A stretch of DNA of 64,000 nucleotides from Rhodoferax ferrireducens (GCA_002083775.1 MTEI01000013.1:1-64000), one strand, 5' to 3'; numbered from the stretch's first letter, positions 53,498 through 63,235 are shown. Notes: a model not told the origin generated them from the letters alone. Numbers and translations are program-made.

Positions 53498-54913
53498 TCA
53501 ATGGTTGTGCTGGCCAGCGCCAGGTTTTTTGACGCGCAGTTCCGCAGGCGTATTGGCGTTGGGCTGGCCCGTGGCGGCAGGTTTGGCCCGGGTCGCAGGT
53601 GGCAGATCGTCTGCCGCAGTGGGCAGGCTGCCGGTCCACTCATAGGCCTGGGTGCCAGGCGGTTGTTTGAACCAGCCGGGGTCACTATAGTCGCCGGGTT
53701 TTTGTTCTTTGCGCACCTTGAGCGTGCTGAACATGCCGCCCATCTCGATCGGTCCGTAGGGCCCGGTGCCGGTCATCATGGGCAGGGTGTTGTCGGGCAG
53801 GGGCATGCTCATCTCACCCATGTCGGCCATGCCGCGCTCACCCATCACCATGTACTCCGGGGCGGCGCTCTGAATCTTGCCCAGCAGCCCACGGTGCTCC
53901 ACCCCAATCAGGTTGGGCACGCTGTGGCCCATGGGGTTCATGGTGTGGTGGCTTTTGTGGCAATGAAAAGCCCAGTCGCCTTCCTCGTCGGCCAGAAATT
54001 CAAGCTGGCGCATCTGGCCTACCGCCACGTCGGTGGTGATTTCCGGGCAGCGCGCGGCCAGCGGCCAGGGCCCGCCGTCGCTGCCACTCACCACAAACTC
54101 GTGGCCGTGCAGGTGAATGGGGTGGTTGGTCATGGTCAGGTTGCCGACCCGAATGCGCACCTTGTCGCCCAAGCGCACATTGAGGGTGTCAATGCCAGGG
54201 AAAGCGCGGCTGTTCCAGGTCCAGAGGTTGAAGTCCAGCATGGTGTTGGGCTTGGGCGTGCTGGCACCGGGCTCCACGTCATAGGCATTGAGCAGGAAGC
54301 AAAAGTCGCGCTGCACCTCGTCAATCAGCGGATGCTTGGCCTTAGGGTGGGTCACCCAAAAGCCCATCATGCCCATGGCCATTTGGGTCATTTCATCGGC
54401 GTGTGGGTGGTACATGAAGGTGCCAGGGCGGCGTGCTTCAAATTCATAGACAAAAGTCTTGCCTACCGGAATTTGAGGCTGGTTAAGCCCACCCACCCCG
54501 TCCATGCCGTTGGGCAGGCGCTGGCCGTGCCAATGGATGGTGGTGTGCTCGGGCAGTTTGTTGGTGACAAAAATACGTACCCGGTCCCCTTCCACCACCT
54601 CAATGGTGGGACCGGGCGACTGGCCGTTGTAGCCCCACAGGGTGGCTTTCATGCCGGGGGCAATTTCGCGCACCACGGGCTCGGCAACCAAGTGAAATTC
54701 TTTGACTCCGTTGCGCATGCGCCAGGGGCAAGTCCAGCCGTTCAGCGTGACCACTGGGTTGTAGGGGCGGCCGGTGCTGGGCAGCAGCGGGGGCGCGGTG
54801 TTGGCATGCAGCATCGTCACCGGCTCGGGCAAGGCGGCCATGGCCACCCGGTTGACACTGCTGGTGGCCACAGCACCCAATGCAGCGCCTTGAAAAAAGT
54901 TGCGTCGGTTCAT
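53498..54913 (-). CDS. multicopper oxidase (CopA-like), Tat-type leader
   Basis: MNRRNFFQGAALGA; HWHGQ, YHPHADE, HPIHLHGHEF, FHCHKSHHTMNPM copper motifs. Confidence 0.94.
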   Translation of the reverse strand: MNRRNFFQGAALGAVATSSVNRVAMAALPEPVTMLHANTAPPLLPSTGRPYNPVVTLNGWTCPWRMRNGVKEFHLVAEPVVREIAPGMKATLWGYNGQSPGPTIEVVEGDRVRIFVTNKLPEHTTIHWHGQRLPNGMDGVGGLNQPQIPVGKTFVYEFEARRPGTFMYHPHADEMTQMAMGMMGFWVTHPKAKHPLIDEVQRDFCFLLNAYDVEPGASTPKPNTMLDFNLWTWNSRAFPGIDTLNVRLGDKVRIRVGNLTMTNHPIHLHGHEFVVSGSDGGPWPLAARCPEITTDVAVGQMRQLEFLADEEGDWAFHCHKSHHTMNPMGHSVPNLIGVEHRGLLGKIQSAAPEYMVMGERGMADMGEMSMPLPDNTLPMMTGTGPYGPIEMGGMFSTLKVRKEQKPGDYSDPGWFKQPPGTQAYEWTGSLPTAADDLPPATRAKPAATGQPNANTPAELRVKKPGAGQHNH

Positions 54914-54915
54914 GG

Positions 54916-56229
54916 TCAGTGGCCTGATTTGGCGGCTGGGGCGTTGCCCGCAGCGCTGGGGTTGGAAGAGAAGTTGACGACGGCACCGCTGAGTACCGCT
55001 TGCAGGTCGATATAGGCCAGCCAGGCATCGCGCTGGGATTGGTGTGCGGCACTTTCACTTTGCAGGCGGGCGCGGGCGCTGGCCAGCAAGTCCCAGGTGC
55101 TTTGCAACATGCCGTTGTAGCGCAGTTGGACCTCGTCTTGCAGGGCAGCGCTTAGCAAGGCGGCTTGGCGCTGGTGCTGGGCCATGTCGACTGCTGTGCG
55201 GTAGCGGAAGTAGGCTTCACGCGCCTGGCTTCGGGTGGTCACGGCCAGGGTATGGGCTTGGGCTGATGCGCGAATACTTTTCTCCAGCGCATGGGTCAGG
55301 GGCACATCCTGGGGGTTCAGCGCCGGTGTGGTGTGGGGCACACCCATAGCGGATTCGCCGGAAGGGCTTGACGCTTGCAGCGCGGCATCGATCGCCTCTT
55401 GCCACTTCTGCAGGTGTGGCGCGGTCACGCCTGCCAGGGCCTGCTGTGCTTCCACGCGGGCCTGGATGAGTTCGGGCTGACGGCGCAGTGCGGTCGCTTC
55501 CAGGTCGGGCGAGTCAGCCACAGTAGCGGGCAGCGCTGGCAGTTGGGCGGGCAGGTTCAGTTGGGCCGCGTTGCCCCAAACGCCCAACAGCCGCACCAGG
55601 TTTTCGGTGGCACCAAAGGCTTCTTGCTGGGCCAGAGCCAGCTGGCTTGCTGAAGCGGACTGCACGAGTTGCTCTTGCAGCAGTTGCGCCCGGCTCCAGT
55701 TGCCCACTCGGGCCATGCGCTGACCCAGTTCGGCCCCTACTTGGGCGGCTTGTGCCACTTGGTGCAGATGGGCCACGTTCTGGCGCGCTGCCACGGCATT
55801 GATCCAGGCACGCTGCACGCTGTGAGAGAGCGCCAACACCTGGGCATCAAGCCGGGCCTGTGCCAGCGCACTGGCTTGGGGTGGTGCAAAAAGCTCGGGT
55901 TGGTGGCGCAGGGCCAGAGCCACCGCCTGACCTGGGCTCATGGGTGGACCAGCGGGTGGTTTGTCGACAGTGTCAGCTGGTACGGTATTGGCCGCCTCCC
56001 ACTTCAAGATGTCGATATGACCGCGCAGGTTGCGACCCACATCTGCATTGGCCCGGGCCCAGTCGGCCAAGCTCACTTCGGAGGCCGGGGGCATATCAAT
56101 GAGGGTGCCCAGCGCTGAGCGGTAGGGTACCGGGGGCACGATGGCTGCGGGGTCAGCGGCCAGAGGTTCGGCTAGCACCCCATAAGGAATGCTTGCTGCC
56201 AGCCAGGCAGTCAAAAGGGTTCTTTTCAA
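54916..56229 (-). CDS. TolC-family outer membrane efflux protein
   Basis: Signal peptide; repeated OEP-type helices, AVALALRHQPEL, RYNGMLQSTWDLLASARARLQSE. Confidence 0.88.
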   Translation of the reverse strand: MKRTLLTAWLAASIPYGVLAEPLAADPAAIVPPVPYRSALGTLIDMPPASEVSLADWARANADVGRNLRGHIDILKWEAANTVPADTVDKPPAGPPMSPGQAVALALRHQPELFAPPQASALAQARLDAQVLALSHSVQRAWINAVAARQNVAHLHQVAQAAQVGAELGQRMARVGNWSRAQLLQEQLVQSASASQLALAQQEAFGATENLVRLLGVWGNAAQLNLPAQLPALPATVADSPDLEATALRRQPELIQARVEAQQALAGVTAPHLQKWQEAIDAALQASSPSGESAMGVPHTTPALNPQDVPLTHALEKSIRASAQAHTLAVTTRSQAREAYFRYRTAVDMAQHQRQAALLSAALQDEVQLRYNGMLQSTWDLLASARARLQSESAAHQSQRDAWLAYIDLQAVLSGAVVNFSSNPSAAGNAPAAKSGH

Positions 56230-56325
56230 GGGATTCTCCTGAACGTTTTAACGAGATCGGGTGACCTCCGTGGCCTGTGTCATGGGCCAATCAAGCCAAC
56301 GACAGACGGACCATGGGCGTTGCGT

Positions 56326-56745
56326 TCAGGAAATCGGTGGTTTTAAGTGCGGTGCACTAGGCACGCTGGCAAACAAGGAAGTGGCGCTGTGCATCAACAG
56401 CGCAGGTTGTGCCGATATCACCAAGGGATCCGTAGCCAGCAAGATGGCTGCACCATGGCAAACCTGGCAGACGCTGCACTGGCCGCAATCGCTGTGGTCA
56501 CTGACGTCGGTGTATGCCAACATTTCTGACCCGTGATGCATGCCTGTATCGGCCTCATGACATGGCAGATGAGATACTTCTGAATTAACAGAAAAAGTGG
56601 CTTCAGACCTTGTGTCAGAATGCTCAGAAGCTACTGATTCAGTAGTAACTGCATGCCCTGCCACCATTTGCATGGCCATAGCGTCACCCAGCCATGCGCG
56701 CATGGGCAGCAAAGCAAGCATGAGAGTGACGATCAAAATGCGCAT
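56326..56745 (-). CDS. small secreted Cys/His-rich protein next to copper genes
   Basis: MRILIVTLMLALLPMRAWLGDAMAMQ leader; SDHSDCGQCSVCQVCHGA; start chosen at internal Met. Confidence 0.6.
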   Translation of the reverse strand: MRILIVTLMLALLPMRAWLGDAMAMQMVAGHAVTTESVASEHSDTRSEATFSVNSEVSHLPCHEADTGMHHGSEMLAYTDVSDHSDCGQCSVCQVCHGAAILLATDPLVISAQPALLMHSATSLFASVPSAPHLKPPIS

Positions 56746-57378
56746 GAGTTCAATGATACGGGGCGAACCGAAAAGTTCACTTGGCGCAAGGAAACTACCG
56801 GTACCGGACGGAAGGTGAAGGGGCTGCTTGCTGCCGATGGATAGGCCATTCAACCGCGTGTTCTGCAGTATCGCGCCTCGAAACAGGCTTCGAACCCCAT
56901 GCAAACCATGGGTTCGCTTCCCGCGTTTCAGGATCACGATCAAAATGCAACTTCGACAGAGCCGGTAGCGCAGCGCCGGGTGCGCCGGGCGCAGGGCTGC
57001 CCAGCGGCGGGTCAAACCCGCCGCCTCAAGTATGTCACCAGTGCGGTTTTGCCAATCATGTTGGCTCCATTTCAGAATCCATTGCCATTAATTTATAGAT
57101 CCCTGAAGCGGCGGCCTGCACAATCAAGTCCAGATTGATGCATTCTGTTTTCTGACGAATCGCCAACTCTGCAGCTGGGGTCAACAGCGTGGTGACCTTC
57201 GGCATTGCATTGGTTACGCGGATTAGGTGATCTGAGTGCCACCTAAAAATGACTTATTGCCATTGTCAAATGGATCGTTTTGCAAACGATGGCTGGCGCA
57301 ATATAGGGCGAAAGTGTTGACAGGGTCACACTTTGCCTAAAAAGTTTCAGGCGAGTCGCACCCAGCCAGGATCAACAC

Positions 57379-59691
57379 ATGAATCACAGCCGCATGGATT
57401 TCTTTCCTGATCACTTCCAGGAAACCGATTACGGCATTGCTGATTTGGTAGATATCGAACAGCTTAGAAATTTGTTCGAACGATTTACAAAGGCCACTGG
57501 ATTCACCATTGGTTTTCTCGACCATCCCAGAATGAATGTGCTGATTGCCACTGGCTGGAAACGTATTTGCACGGACTTTCATCGGCGCAGTCCGGCTGCG
57601 GAGCGGTCGTGCTTCAGTAGCAATCAGCAATTGCTGAAAGATCTTGGAAAAACCGACCAAGCTGTGGTTCAAATATGTAAGCACGGATTGGCTGATTGCG
57701 CTATTCCCATCATTGTCGAAGGGCGTCACTTGGCTAGTTTGGCAACTGGGCAAATGCTGCTGAATAAACCTGATTTGGATCAATTTACCCGACAGGCTGA
57801 GGAGTTTGGATTTGACACTACTGACTATCTGCAGGCGCTCGCGGAGGTCAACATAGTTGACGAGGAACGACTTAAAGCCATCACCAATTATCTGGGTGCC
57901 ATGGCACAGATGATTTCACAGATGGGCTACGCCAAGCTCAAACTAAAAAATGAGATGGTGCGGCGCAAACATAGCGATGCTGTTATACGCATCGCCGCGA
58001 TCGCCTTTGAGTCACAAGAAGGTATGGTGATTACCGATGCCTCCGGAATAATTATGCGGGTCAATAAATCCTTTACCGACATCACTGGATATGCGGCAGA
58101 GGAAGCGGTGGGGCAAAACCCACGAATTCTCACTTCTGGTCGTCATGACAGAGACTTTTACGAGGTTATGTATCTGGCGTTAAAAGAGGATGGTGTTTGG
58201 GCAGGTGAAATCTGGAATAAGCACAAAGATGGTCACATTTATCCTGAATGGCTCACCATCAGTGCAGTAACAGACGATGCCAAATTGTTATCTCACTACG
58301 TCGCAATCTTTACCGATATCAGTGAACGCTTCAACGCACAGGCCCAAATTGACACGATGACCTTTCTCGACCCGTTGACCCACCTGTCCAATCGCCGATT
58401 GCTGCTGGATCGACTGGAACAGACATTACGAGTCAGCGCACGTCACAGTCGCAAGAGCGCCTTGCTTTTTGTGGACCTCGATAATTTTAAAGTTCTGAAC
58501 GAAACGTTGGGCCACCACCAGGGCGACTTTCTGCTAAAGCAAGTGGCTGAGCGTCTTAAAACCTGTATTCCTGAAGGCGACACACTGGCACATCTTGGAA
58601 GTGATGAATTTGCAGTGATGCTTGAAGACCTGAGCGAGTTCGACCTGGAGGCTGCCACCATGGCAGAAGCTGTGGCAACCAAGATCCTCACAGCGTTACA
58701 GCAAGACTTTTTGCTCAATCAAGTTCCGTATCACAGTAGTGCGAGTATCGGGATCGCGCTGTTCGGCGGTGACACTCTGAACAACAGCGATCAGCCACTC
58801 AGGCACGCCGAGTTGGCCATGTTCCAAGCCAAAGTAAATGGTCGCAATATGCTGCGCTTCTTTGATACCAAGATGCAGACTGAAGTCTCAGCAAAAGCGG
58901 CACTGGAATCCGATTTGCGTGTGGCGGTTCAGAAGCAACAGTTCGTGCTTCACTATCAACCACAGGTTCAGGGTGTTGGTCATATGACGGGGGCGGAAGT
59001 GCTGGTGCGATGGCAGCATCCCGAACGCGGTATGGTGTCGCCCGCCGACTTTATTCCGCTAGCTGAAGAAAGTGGCTTGATTCTGCCGATTGGTCAATGG
59101 GTGTTGGAGTCTGCATGTACCCGATTGGCTGCCTGGGCCGATGACCCCGATTTGTCGCACATGACGATATCTGTGAACGTGAGCGCGCGTCAATTCAAAC
59201 ACCTCGATTTCGTTGACAGCGTACTGGCAACCTTGGAACGCACCCGGGCTCAACCGAAAAATCTGAAGCTGGAGCTGACCGAGAGCATGTTGGTGGATGA
59301 TGTAGAAGCCGTGATCGTCAAGATGGGTTTGCTAAAAGCTTGTGGCGTGACTTTCTCTCTAGATGACTTTGGTACGGGTTATTCTTCACTGGCTTACCTG
59401 AAGCGCCTGCCGTTAGACCAACTAAAAATTGACCAGGCTTTTGTGCAAAATATCGTTACCGACCCTAACGATGGCGTTATTGCGAAGATGGTGGTGGTGT
59501 TGGCCGAGAGTATGGGATTATCCGTGATTGCAGAAGGGGTTGAATTACAGACGCAAGTTGAATTTCTTGCAAGTCTGGGCTGCCATGCATATCAAGGGTA
59601 TCTGTTCAGCAAGCCGCTACCGCAGGATGCCTTTGAGGCTTTTGCCAAATCGACACCAGTTGACCAGCAGAGTGTCAGTCTGCTCCACTGA
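57379..59691 (+). CDS. PocR-PAS-GGDEF-EAL signalling protein
   Basis: PocR-like N-terminus (LVDIEQLRNLFERFTKATGFTIGFLD...CKHGLADCAIPIIVEGRHLASLATGQML), PAS, LGSDEF, EVLVRWQHPERGMVSPADFIPLAEESGLI, DDFGTGYSSLAYLKRLPLDQLKID. Confidence 0.93.
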   Translation: MNHSRMDFFPDHFQETDYGIADLVDIEQLRNLFERFTKATGFTIGFLDHPRMNVLIATGWKRICTDFHRRSPAAERSCFSSNQQLLKDLGKTDQAVVQICKHGLADCAIPIIVEGRHLASLATGQMLLNKPDLDQFTRQAEEFGFDTTDYLQALAEVNIVDEERLKAITNYLGAMAQMISQMGYAKLKLKNEMVRRKHSDAVIRIAAIAFESQEGMVITDASGIIMRVNKSFTDITGYAAEEAVGQNPRILTSGRHDRDFYEVMYLALKEDGVWAGEIWNKHKDGHIYPEWLTISAVTDDAKLLSHYVAIFTDISERFNAQAQIDTMTFLDPLTHLSNRRLLLDRLEQTLRVSARHSRKSALLFVDLDNFKVLNETLGHHQGDFLLKQVAERLKTCIPEGDTLAHLGSDEFAVMLEDLSEFDLEAATMAEAVATKILTALQQDFLLNQVPYHSSASIGIALFGGDTLNNSDQPLRHAELAMFQAKVNGRNMLRFFDTKMQTEVSAKAALESDLRVAVQKQQFVLHYQPQVQGVGHMTGAEVLVRWQHPERGMVSPADFIPLAEESGLILPIGQWVLESACTRLAAWADDPDLSHMTISVNVSARQFKHLDFVDSVLATLERTRAQPKNLKLELTESMLVDDVEAVIVKMGLLKACGVTFSLDDFGTGYSSLAYLKRLPLDQLKIDQAFVQNIVTDPNDGVIAKMVVVLAESMGLSVIAEGVELQTQVEFLASLGCHAYQGYLFSKPLPQDAFEAFAKSTPVDQQSVSLLH

Positions 59692-59926
59692 GATACGCTT
59701 CGACGGGTTATCTTGAGTCAGCAACATGAGCTGCTGAGTTTGCGTTCTGTACGTCTGCAAATTGAATCCGAAGCGAATCCTATTCCCCGCCGCTTGCGGC
59801 GTATGAAACTCACAGTGTCTGAAGGGTACTGTAGAACGAAGGCGAGCCGAGAAGCGTGCGAGTCGTAGTGCAACGAATACACCGCCCCTTGGGGGGAAGT
59901 TCGTTAACCATCCCTCTTGTCAGCTA

Positions 59927-60682
59927 TCACTGCCGCTCGAAACAGTGACCCAGCTGGACGGTCTCGCCAATGATCACCAGCCCCGGCTGAGGCCCGTAAG
60001 ACGGTGCCAGCGTCACCAGCTGACTCAGGCCAGTGGCCCAGACGCGCTGGGTGGCGCGGGTGCCGTCGCGCACAATGGCAGCGGGCGTATCCGGTGCCAA
60101 ACCATGCGCGATCAGTTGCCGGGCAATGTGGGGCAAGCGCTGTACTCCCATGTAAAACACGCGAGTCTGACCCGGCCGGGCCAAAGCTGCCCAGTCATAC
60201 GCATCACTCTCGTCGGCCAGATGGCCCGGCAGAAAGATACAGCTTCCCGCCAGATCACGATGGGTCAAAGGAATACCCGCTGCCGTCGCGCAGCCACTGG
60301 CCGCTGTCACCCCTGGCACCACCTCAAATCCGATGCCATGCGCCTGCAGCGTTTGCACCTCTTCACCTCCTCGGCCAAAGACAAACGGGTCGCCACCCTT
60401 GAGCCGCACCACCTGCCGACCGGCCTGGGCATGAAACACCAGCAAGGCATTGATTTGTTCTTGCGGCACCGAGTGGTTGCCCAGCGCCTTGCCGACGTAC
60501 AGGCGCTCGGCGTTGGGCGGGATCAAATCCAGCACCTCTTGGGTGATCAGCCGGTCATGCACCACCACCTCGGCGCGTTGCAGACGGTTCAGCGCACGCA
60601 GCGTCATCAGGTCGGCCGGGCCTGGACCGGCACCCACGATATAGACAAAGCCTGCTCGCCGGATCGCGTGTTTTTCACGCAT
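59927..60682 (-). CDS. cobA: uroporphyrinogen-III C-methyltransferase
   Basis: VYIVGAGPGPADLMTLRALNRLQRAEVVVHDRL...RLKGGDPFVFGRGGEE; start MREKHAIRRAG. Confidence 0.95.
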   Translation of the reverse strand: MREKHAIRRAGFVYIVGAGPGPADLMTLRALNRLQRAEVVVHDRLITQEVLDLIPPNAERLYVGKALGNHSVPQEQINALLVFHAQAGRQVVRLKGGDPFVFGRGGEEVQTLQAHGIGFEVVPGVTAASGCATAAGIPLTHRDLAGSCIFLPGHLADESDAYDWAALARPGQTRVFYMGVQRLPHIARQLIAHGLAPDTPAAIVRDGTRATQRVWATGLSQLVTLAPSYGPQPGLVIIGETVQLGHCFERQ

Positions 60683-61022
60683 GGCAGTCTCCTGGGCCTT
60701 GGTGGAACACCAGATCATCCACCGGCTGACCCGCCACCAAGTGCTGCTCGATGATGCGGTCCATGTTGGCCGGTGTCACGTTGTAGTACCAGGTGCCGTC
60801 AGGCTGCACACACATCACCGGGCCACCCTTGCAGGCGGCAAAACAGCTGACCCGGCTGCGTTTGACCCGCAGCGCACCGTCATTCAGACCCGCAGCCTTG
60901 AACTTGTCACCCAGGCTGTCAAACAGGGCCTGGGCGGCGCCGTCCTGGGTGCAGCGCGGGCCGGTGCAGATGAGTAGATGGCGCTTGTAGTCGCCAATTT
61001 TGGGTTTGATAACTTCGCTCAT
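60675..61022 (-). CDS. thioredoxin-like [2Fe-2S] ferredoxin
   Basis: HLLICTGPRCTQDGAAQALFDSL...VSCFAACKGGPVMCVQPDGTWYYNVTPANMDRIIEQHL. Confidence 0.88.
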   Translation of the reverse strand: MSEVIKPKIGDYKRHLLICTGPRCTQDGAAQALFDSLGDKFKAAGLNDGALRVKRSRVSCFAACKGGPVMCVQPDGTWYYNVTPANMDRIIEQHLVAGQPVDDLVFHQGPGDCHA

Positions 61023-62029
61023 GCCTGGGCCTCCTCGAAGCCGGACAGTTCTTCTTCCGGCGGGGTCTTGAGCACCAGTTCCAGGTAGTCGGTGGGCAAC
61101 TGGTGACGTTGCGCCAACTCAGCCAAGCTGATGCCTTCAGCATAGTCAGCATGCAGATTTGCTGTCCAGCCCAGCAGGCCGGTGGAGAGTGATCGGCCAC
61201 GTTTTTCACCGTCGCGGGCAGCGCCGTCACCCTGCAGATCGTATTTGTTGGCGTAACCACGCGGGGTGATCATCAGGCCGTCACGCACATAGGTGTTGCT
61301 GTTGCCAATCAGCACCGTGCTGAGCATGCCGATGTCGCAATCACTCATCTTGCCCAGCGTGGTGAATTCGATGGCTTGGCGGCGTCGGTAGGCCGACTTG
61401 ACCACCGCCACTGGCGTCTGCGGTGAACGGTGGCGCAAAAACAGGAACTGTGCCTGCTCAATCTGCTGGGTACGCCGCCCACTCTTGGGGTTGTACAAGG
61501 CCACTACAAAGTCAGCCGCAGCGGCAGCCTCCAGCCGACGGGCGATGACCGGCCACGGTGTCAGTAGGTCCGACAAAGAGATCGTGCAGAAGTCATGCGT
61601 TAGTGGCGCGCCCACTAACGAAGCACAGGCGTTGATGGCCGAGGTACCCGGCACAATTTCCACCGGCACACCGCTGTCAGGTGTCCAGCCGGCCTGAAAC
61701 AGCACCTCGTAGGTCGGCCCGGCCATGCCGTAGACCCCGGCGTCCCCGCTGGAGATCAGCGCTACCTTCTTTCCCGCTTGGGCGCTCTCGAGCGCATGCA
61801 CCGCGCGGTCCAACTCCTCGGTCATGCCCTTGCGGATGACTTCTTTGCCCTTCAGCAAATCAGCCACCAACTTGATGTAGGTGACATAACCAATGACCAC
61901 ATCGGCCTCGGCAATGGCCGCAACGGCGCGGTGGGTCATCTGGGCGAAGCTGCCCGGGCCAATGCCCACCAGCATGATCTTGCCTTGCGGGTCGGTGGCA
62001 ACAGGGACTTCAGAAACAATCTCGGTCAT
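61019..62029 (-). CDS. cobJ: precorrin-3B C17-methyltransferase
   Basis: IMLVGIGPGSFAQMTHRAVAAIAEADVVIGYVTYIKLV...ALISSGDAGVYGMAG...VALYNPKSGRR. Confidence 0.92.
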   Translation of the reverse strand: MTEIVSEVPVATDPQGKIMLVGIGPGSFAQMTHRAVAAIAEADVVIGYVTYIKLVADLLKGKEVIRKGMTEELDRAVHALESAQAGKKVALISSGDAGVYGMAGPTYEVLFQAGWTPDSGVPVEIVPGTSAINACASLVGAPLTHDFCTISLSDLLTPWPVIARRLEAAAAADFVVALYNPKSGRRTQQIEQAQFLFLRHRSPQTPVAVVKSAYRRRQAIEFTTLGKMSDCDIGMLSTVLIGNSNTYVRDGLMITPRGYANKYDLQGDGAARDGEKRGRSLSTGLLGWTANLHADYAEGISLAELAQRHQLPTDYLELVLKTPPEEELSGFEEAQA

Positions 62030-62435
62030 GCGTCATCCTTGCAATGGAAATGGTGGCGTTTTTGCCGTCAACGCCTTGGTGTTTGAATTTTTCGACCAGC
62101 AACTGATTGGCTTGGTTGTCTGCCGCCAGCAGGGCTGACGCCTCGGACACCGAGGAGGTTCCCATGTGGCGCAGCACCGTGGCGGACGGGTTGGGCACCG
62201 GCACCGCAGCCAACTCTGTCGCGCTGAAGAACCGTATCGGCCACCCCACCAAGGTGGCCAGTTCGAGGAAAGCGGCCTCGTTGGACTTGGCTTCGATGCT
62301 GGCCAGAACGCGCACCTGGGCGCGAGTCAGCCCGGCTTGGGCCAGCGCCGCGTCCAGCGCGTGCAACACCGTGCTCAGGGGCGTGCCCCGGTCACAACCG
62401 AGGCCAATGGCGACGTTTGGCAACGCTGCACTCAT
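62010..62435 (-). CDS. cobalamin biosynthesis protein, CobE / CbiG C-terminal type
   Basis: VAIGLGCDRGTPLSTVLHALDAALAQAGLTRAQVRVLASIEAKSNEAAFLELA. Confidence 0.85.
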   Translation of the reverse strand: MSAALPNVAIGLGCDRGTPLSTVLHALDAALAQAGLTRAQVRVLASIEAKSNEAAFLELATLVGWPIRFFSATELAAVPVPNPSATVLRHMGTSSVSEASALLAADNQANQLLVEKFKHQGVDGKNATISIARMTHDRDCF

Positions 62436-63235
62436 GCGCCTTGTTCCTGTGGTGGGCGGTACACCACCAGCCGCTCGTTGAGTTGTGCCCAGTGCTTGGG
62501 GGTTACCTCGGCATGGGTGATCCATAGCACCGCTTTGAATTGGTCCAGATCAACATCTTCAAAACGGGTGAAACGGTGGATATTGGCAGGCAGTGGTGTG
62601 GGCCGAGTCCACCAGTGGGGGCTGCCAGCTTCCTGCACCAGTGCCACCGGCTCCTGGTTCACCACGGCGGCAGAGACACGGGTGATGTTGATCTTGGGGG
62701 ATTCGACCCGCCAGCCGAGTTCGCGCCCCAGAATGTCCACTGCAATGGTCTTGCCTACGTCTGACGCGGTAGTCAACACCGCTGTGCCACCCAGCAATGC
62801 GGCAACTTGTTCTGCCATGGCATTGGCCCCACCAATATGGCCTGATAACACCGGAATGACAAACTGCCCGGATTCGTCCACGACGATCACACCGGGGTCT
62901 TCGTCCTTGTTCTTGAGGTGCGGCGCGATCAGGCGCACCACCGCCCCCAAGGATACAAAAAACACCAGTTGGTCATAGCGGGCAAACAAGCCCGCCATCT
63001 CGTCACGCACCGGGCCGCTGTAGCTGCGCACCGGGTTGATCACCCCAGCCAGTAGGGGTGCAAATTTATCTGCAACACACAGGTGTGTGTCGGGCAACTG
63101 GCGCGCAAGAAACGCGGCTTGCTGTGTGCCGTGTTTGGTGATGGCGATCAGCGCCACGTTCGGCGGAGTCGTAGCGGCTGACGGATGACCAGCCAGCGTT
63201 GGTGTCGGGTCAACGGGCAAAGGCAAGCCGTTCAT
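62432..63235 (-). CDS. cbiG: cobalamin biosynthesis protein CbiG (N-terminal and central regions)
   Basis: VFFVSLGAVVRLIAPHLKNKDEDPGVIVVDESGQFVIPVLSGHIGGANAMAEQVAALLGGTAVLTTASDV. Confidence 0.92.
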   Translation of the reverse strand: MNGLPLPVDPTPTLAGHPSAATTPPNVALIAITKHGTQQAAFLARQLPDTHLCVADKFAPLLAGVINPVRSYSGPVRDEMAGLFARYDQLVFFVSLGAVVRLIAPHLKNKDEDPGVIVVDESGQFVIPVLSGHIGGANAMAEQVAALLGGTAVLTTASDVGKTIAVDILGRELGWRVESPKINITRVSAAVVNQEPVALVQEAGSPHWWTRPTPLPANIHRFTRFEDVDLDQFKAVLWITHAEVTPKHWAQLNERLVVYRPPQEQGA

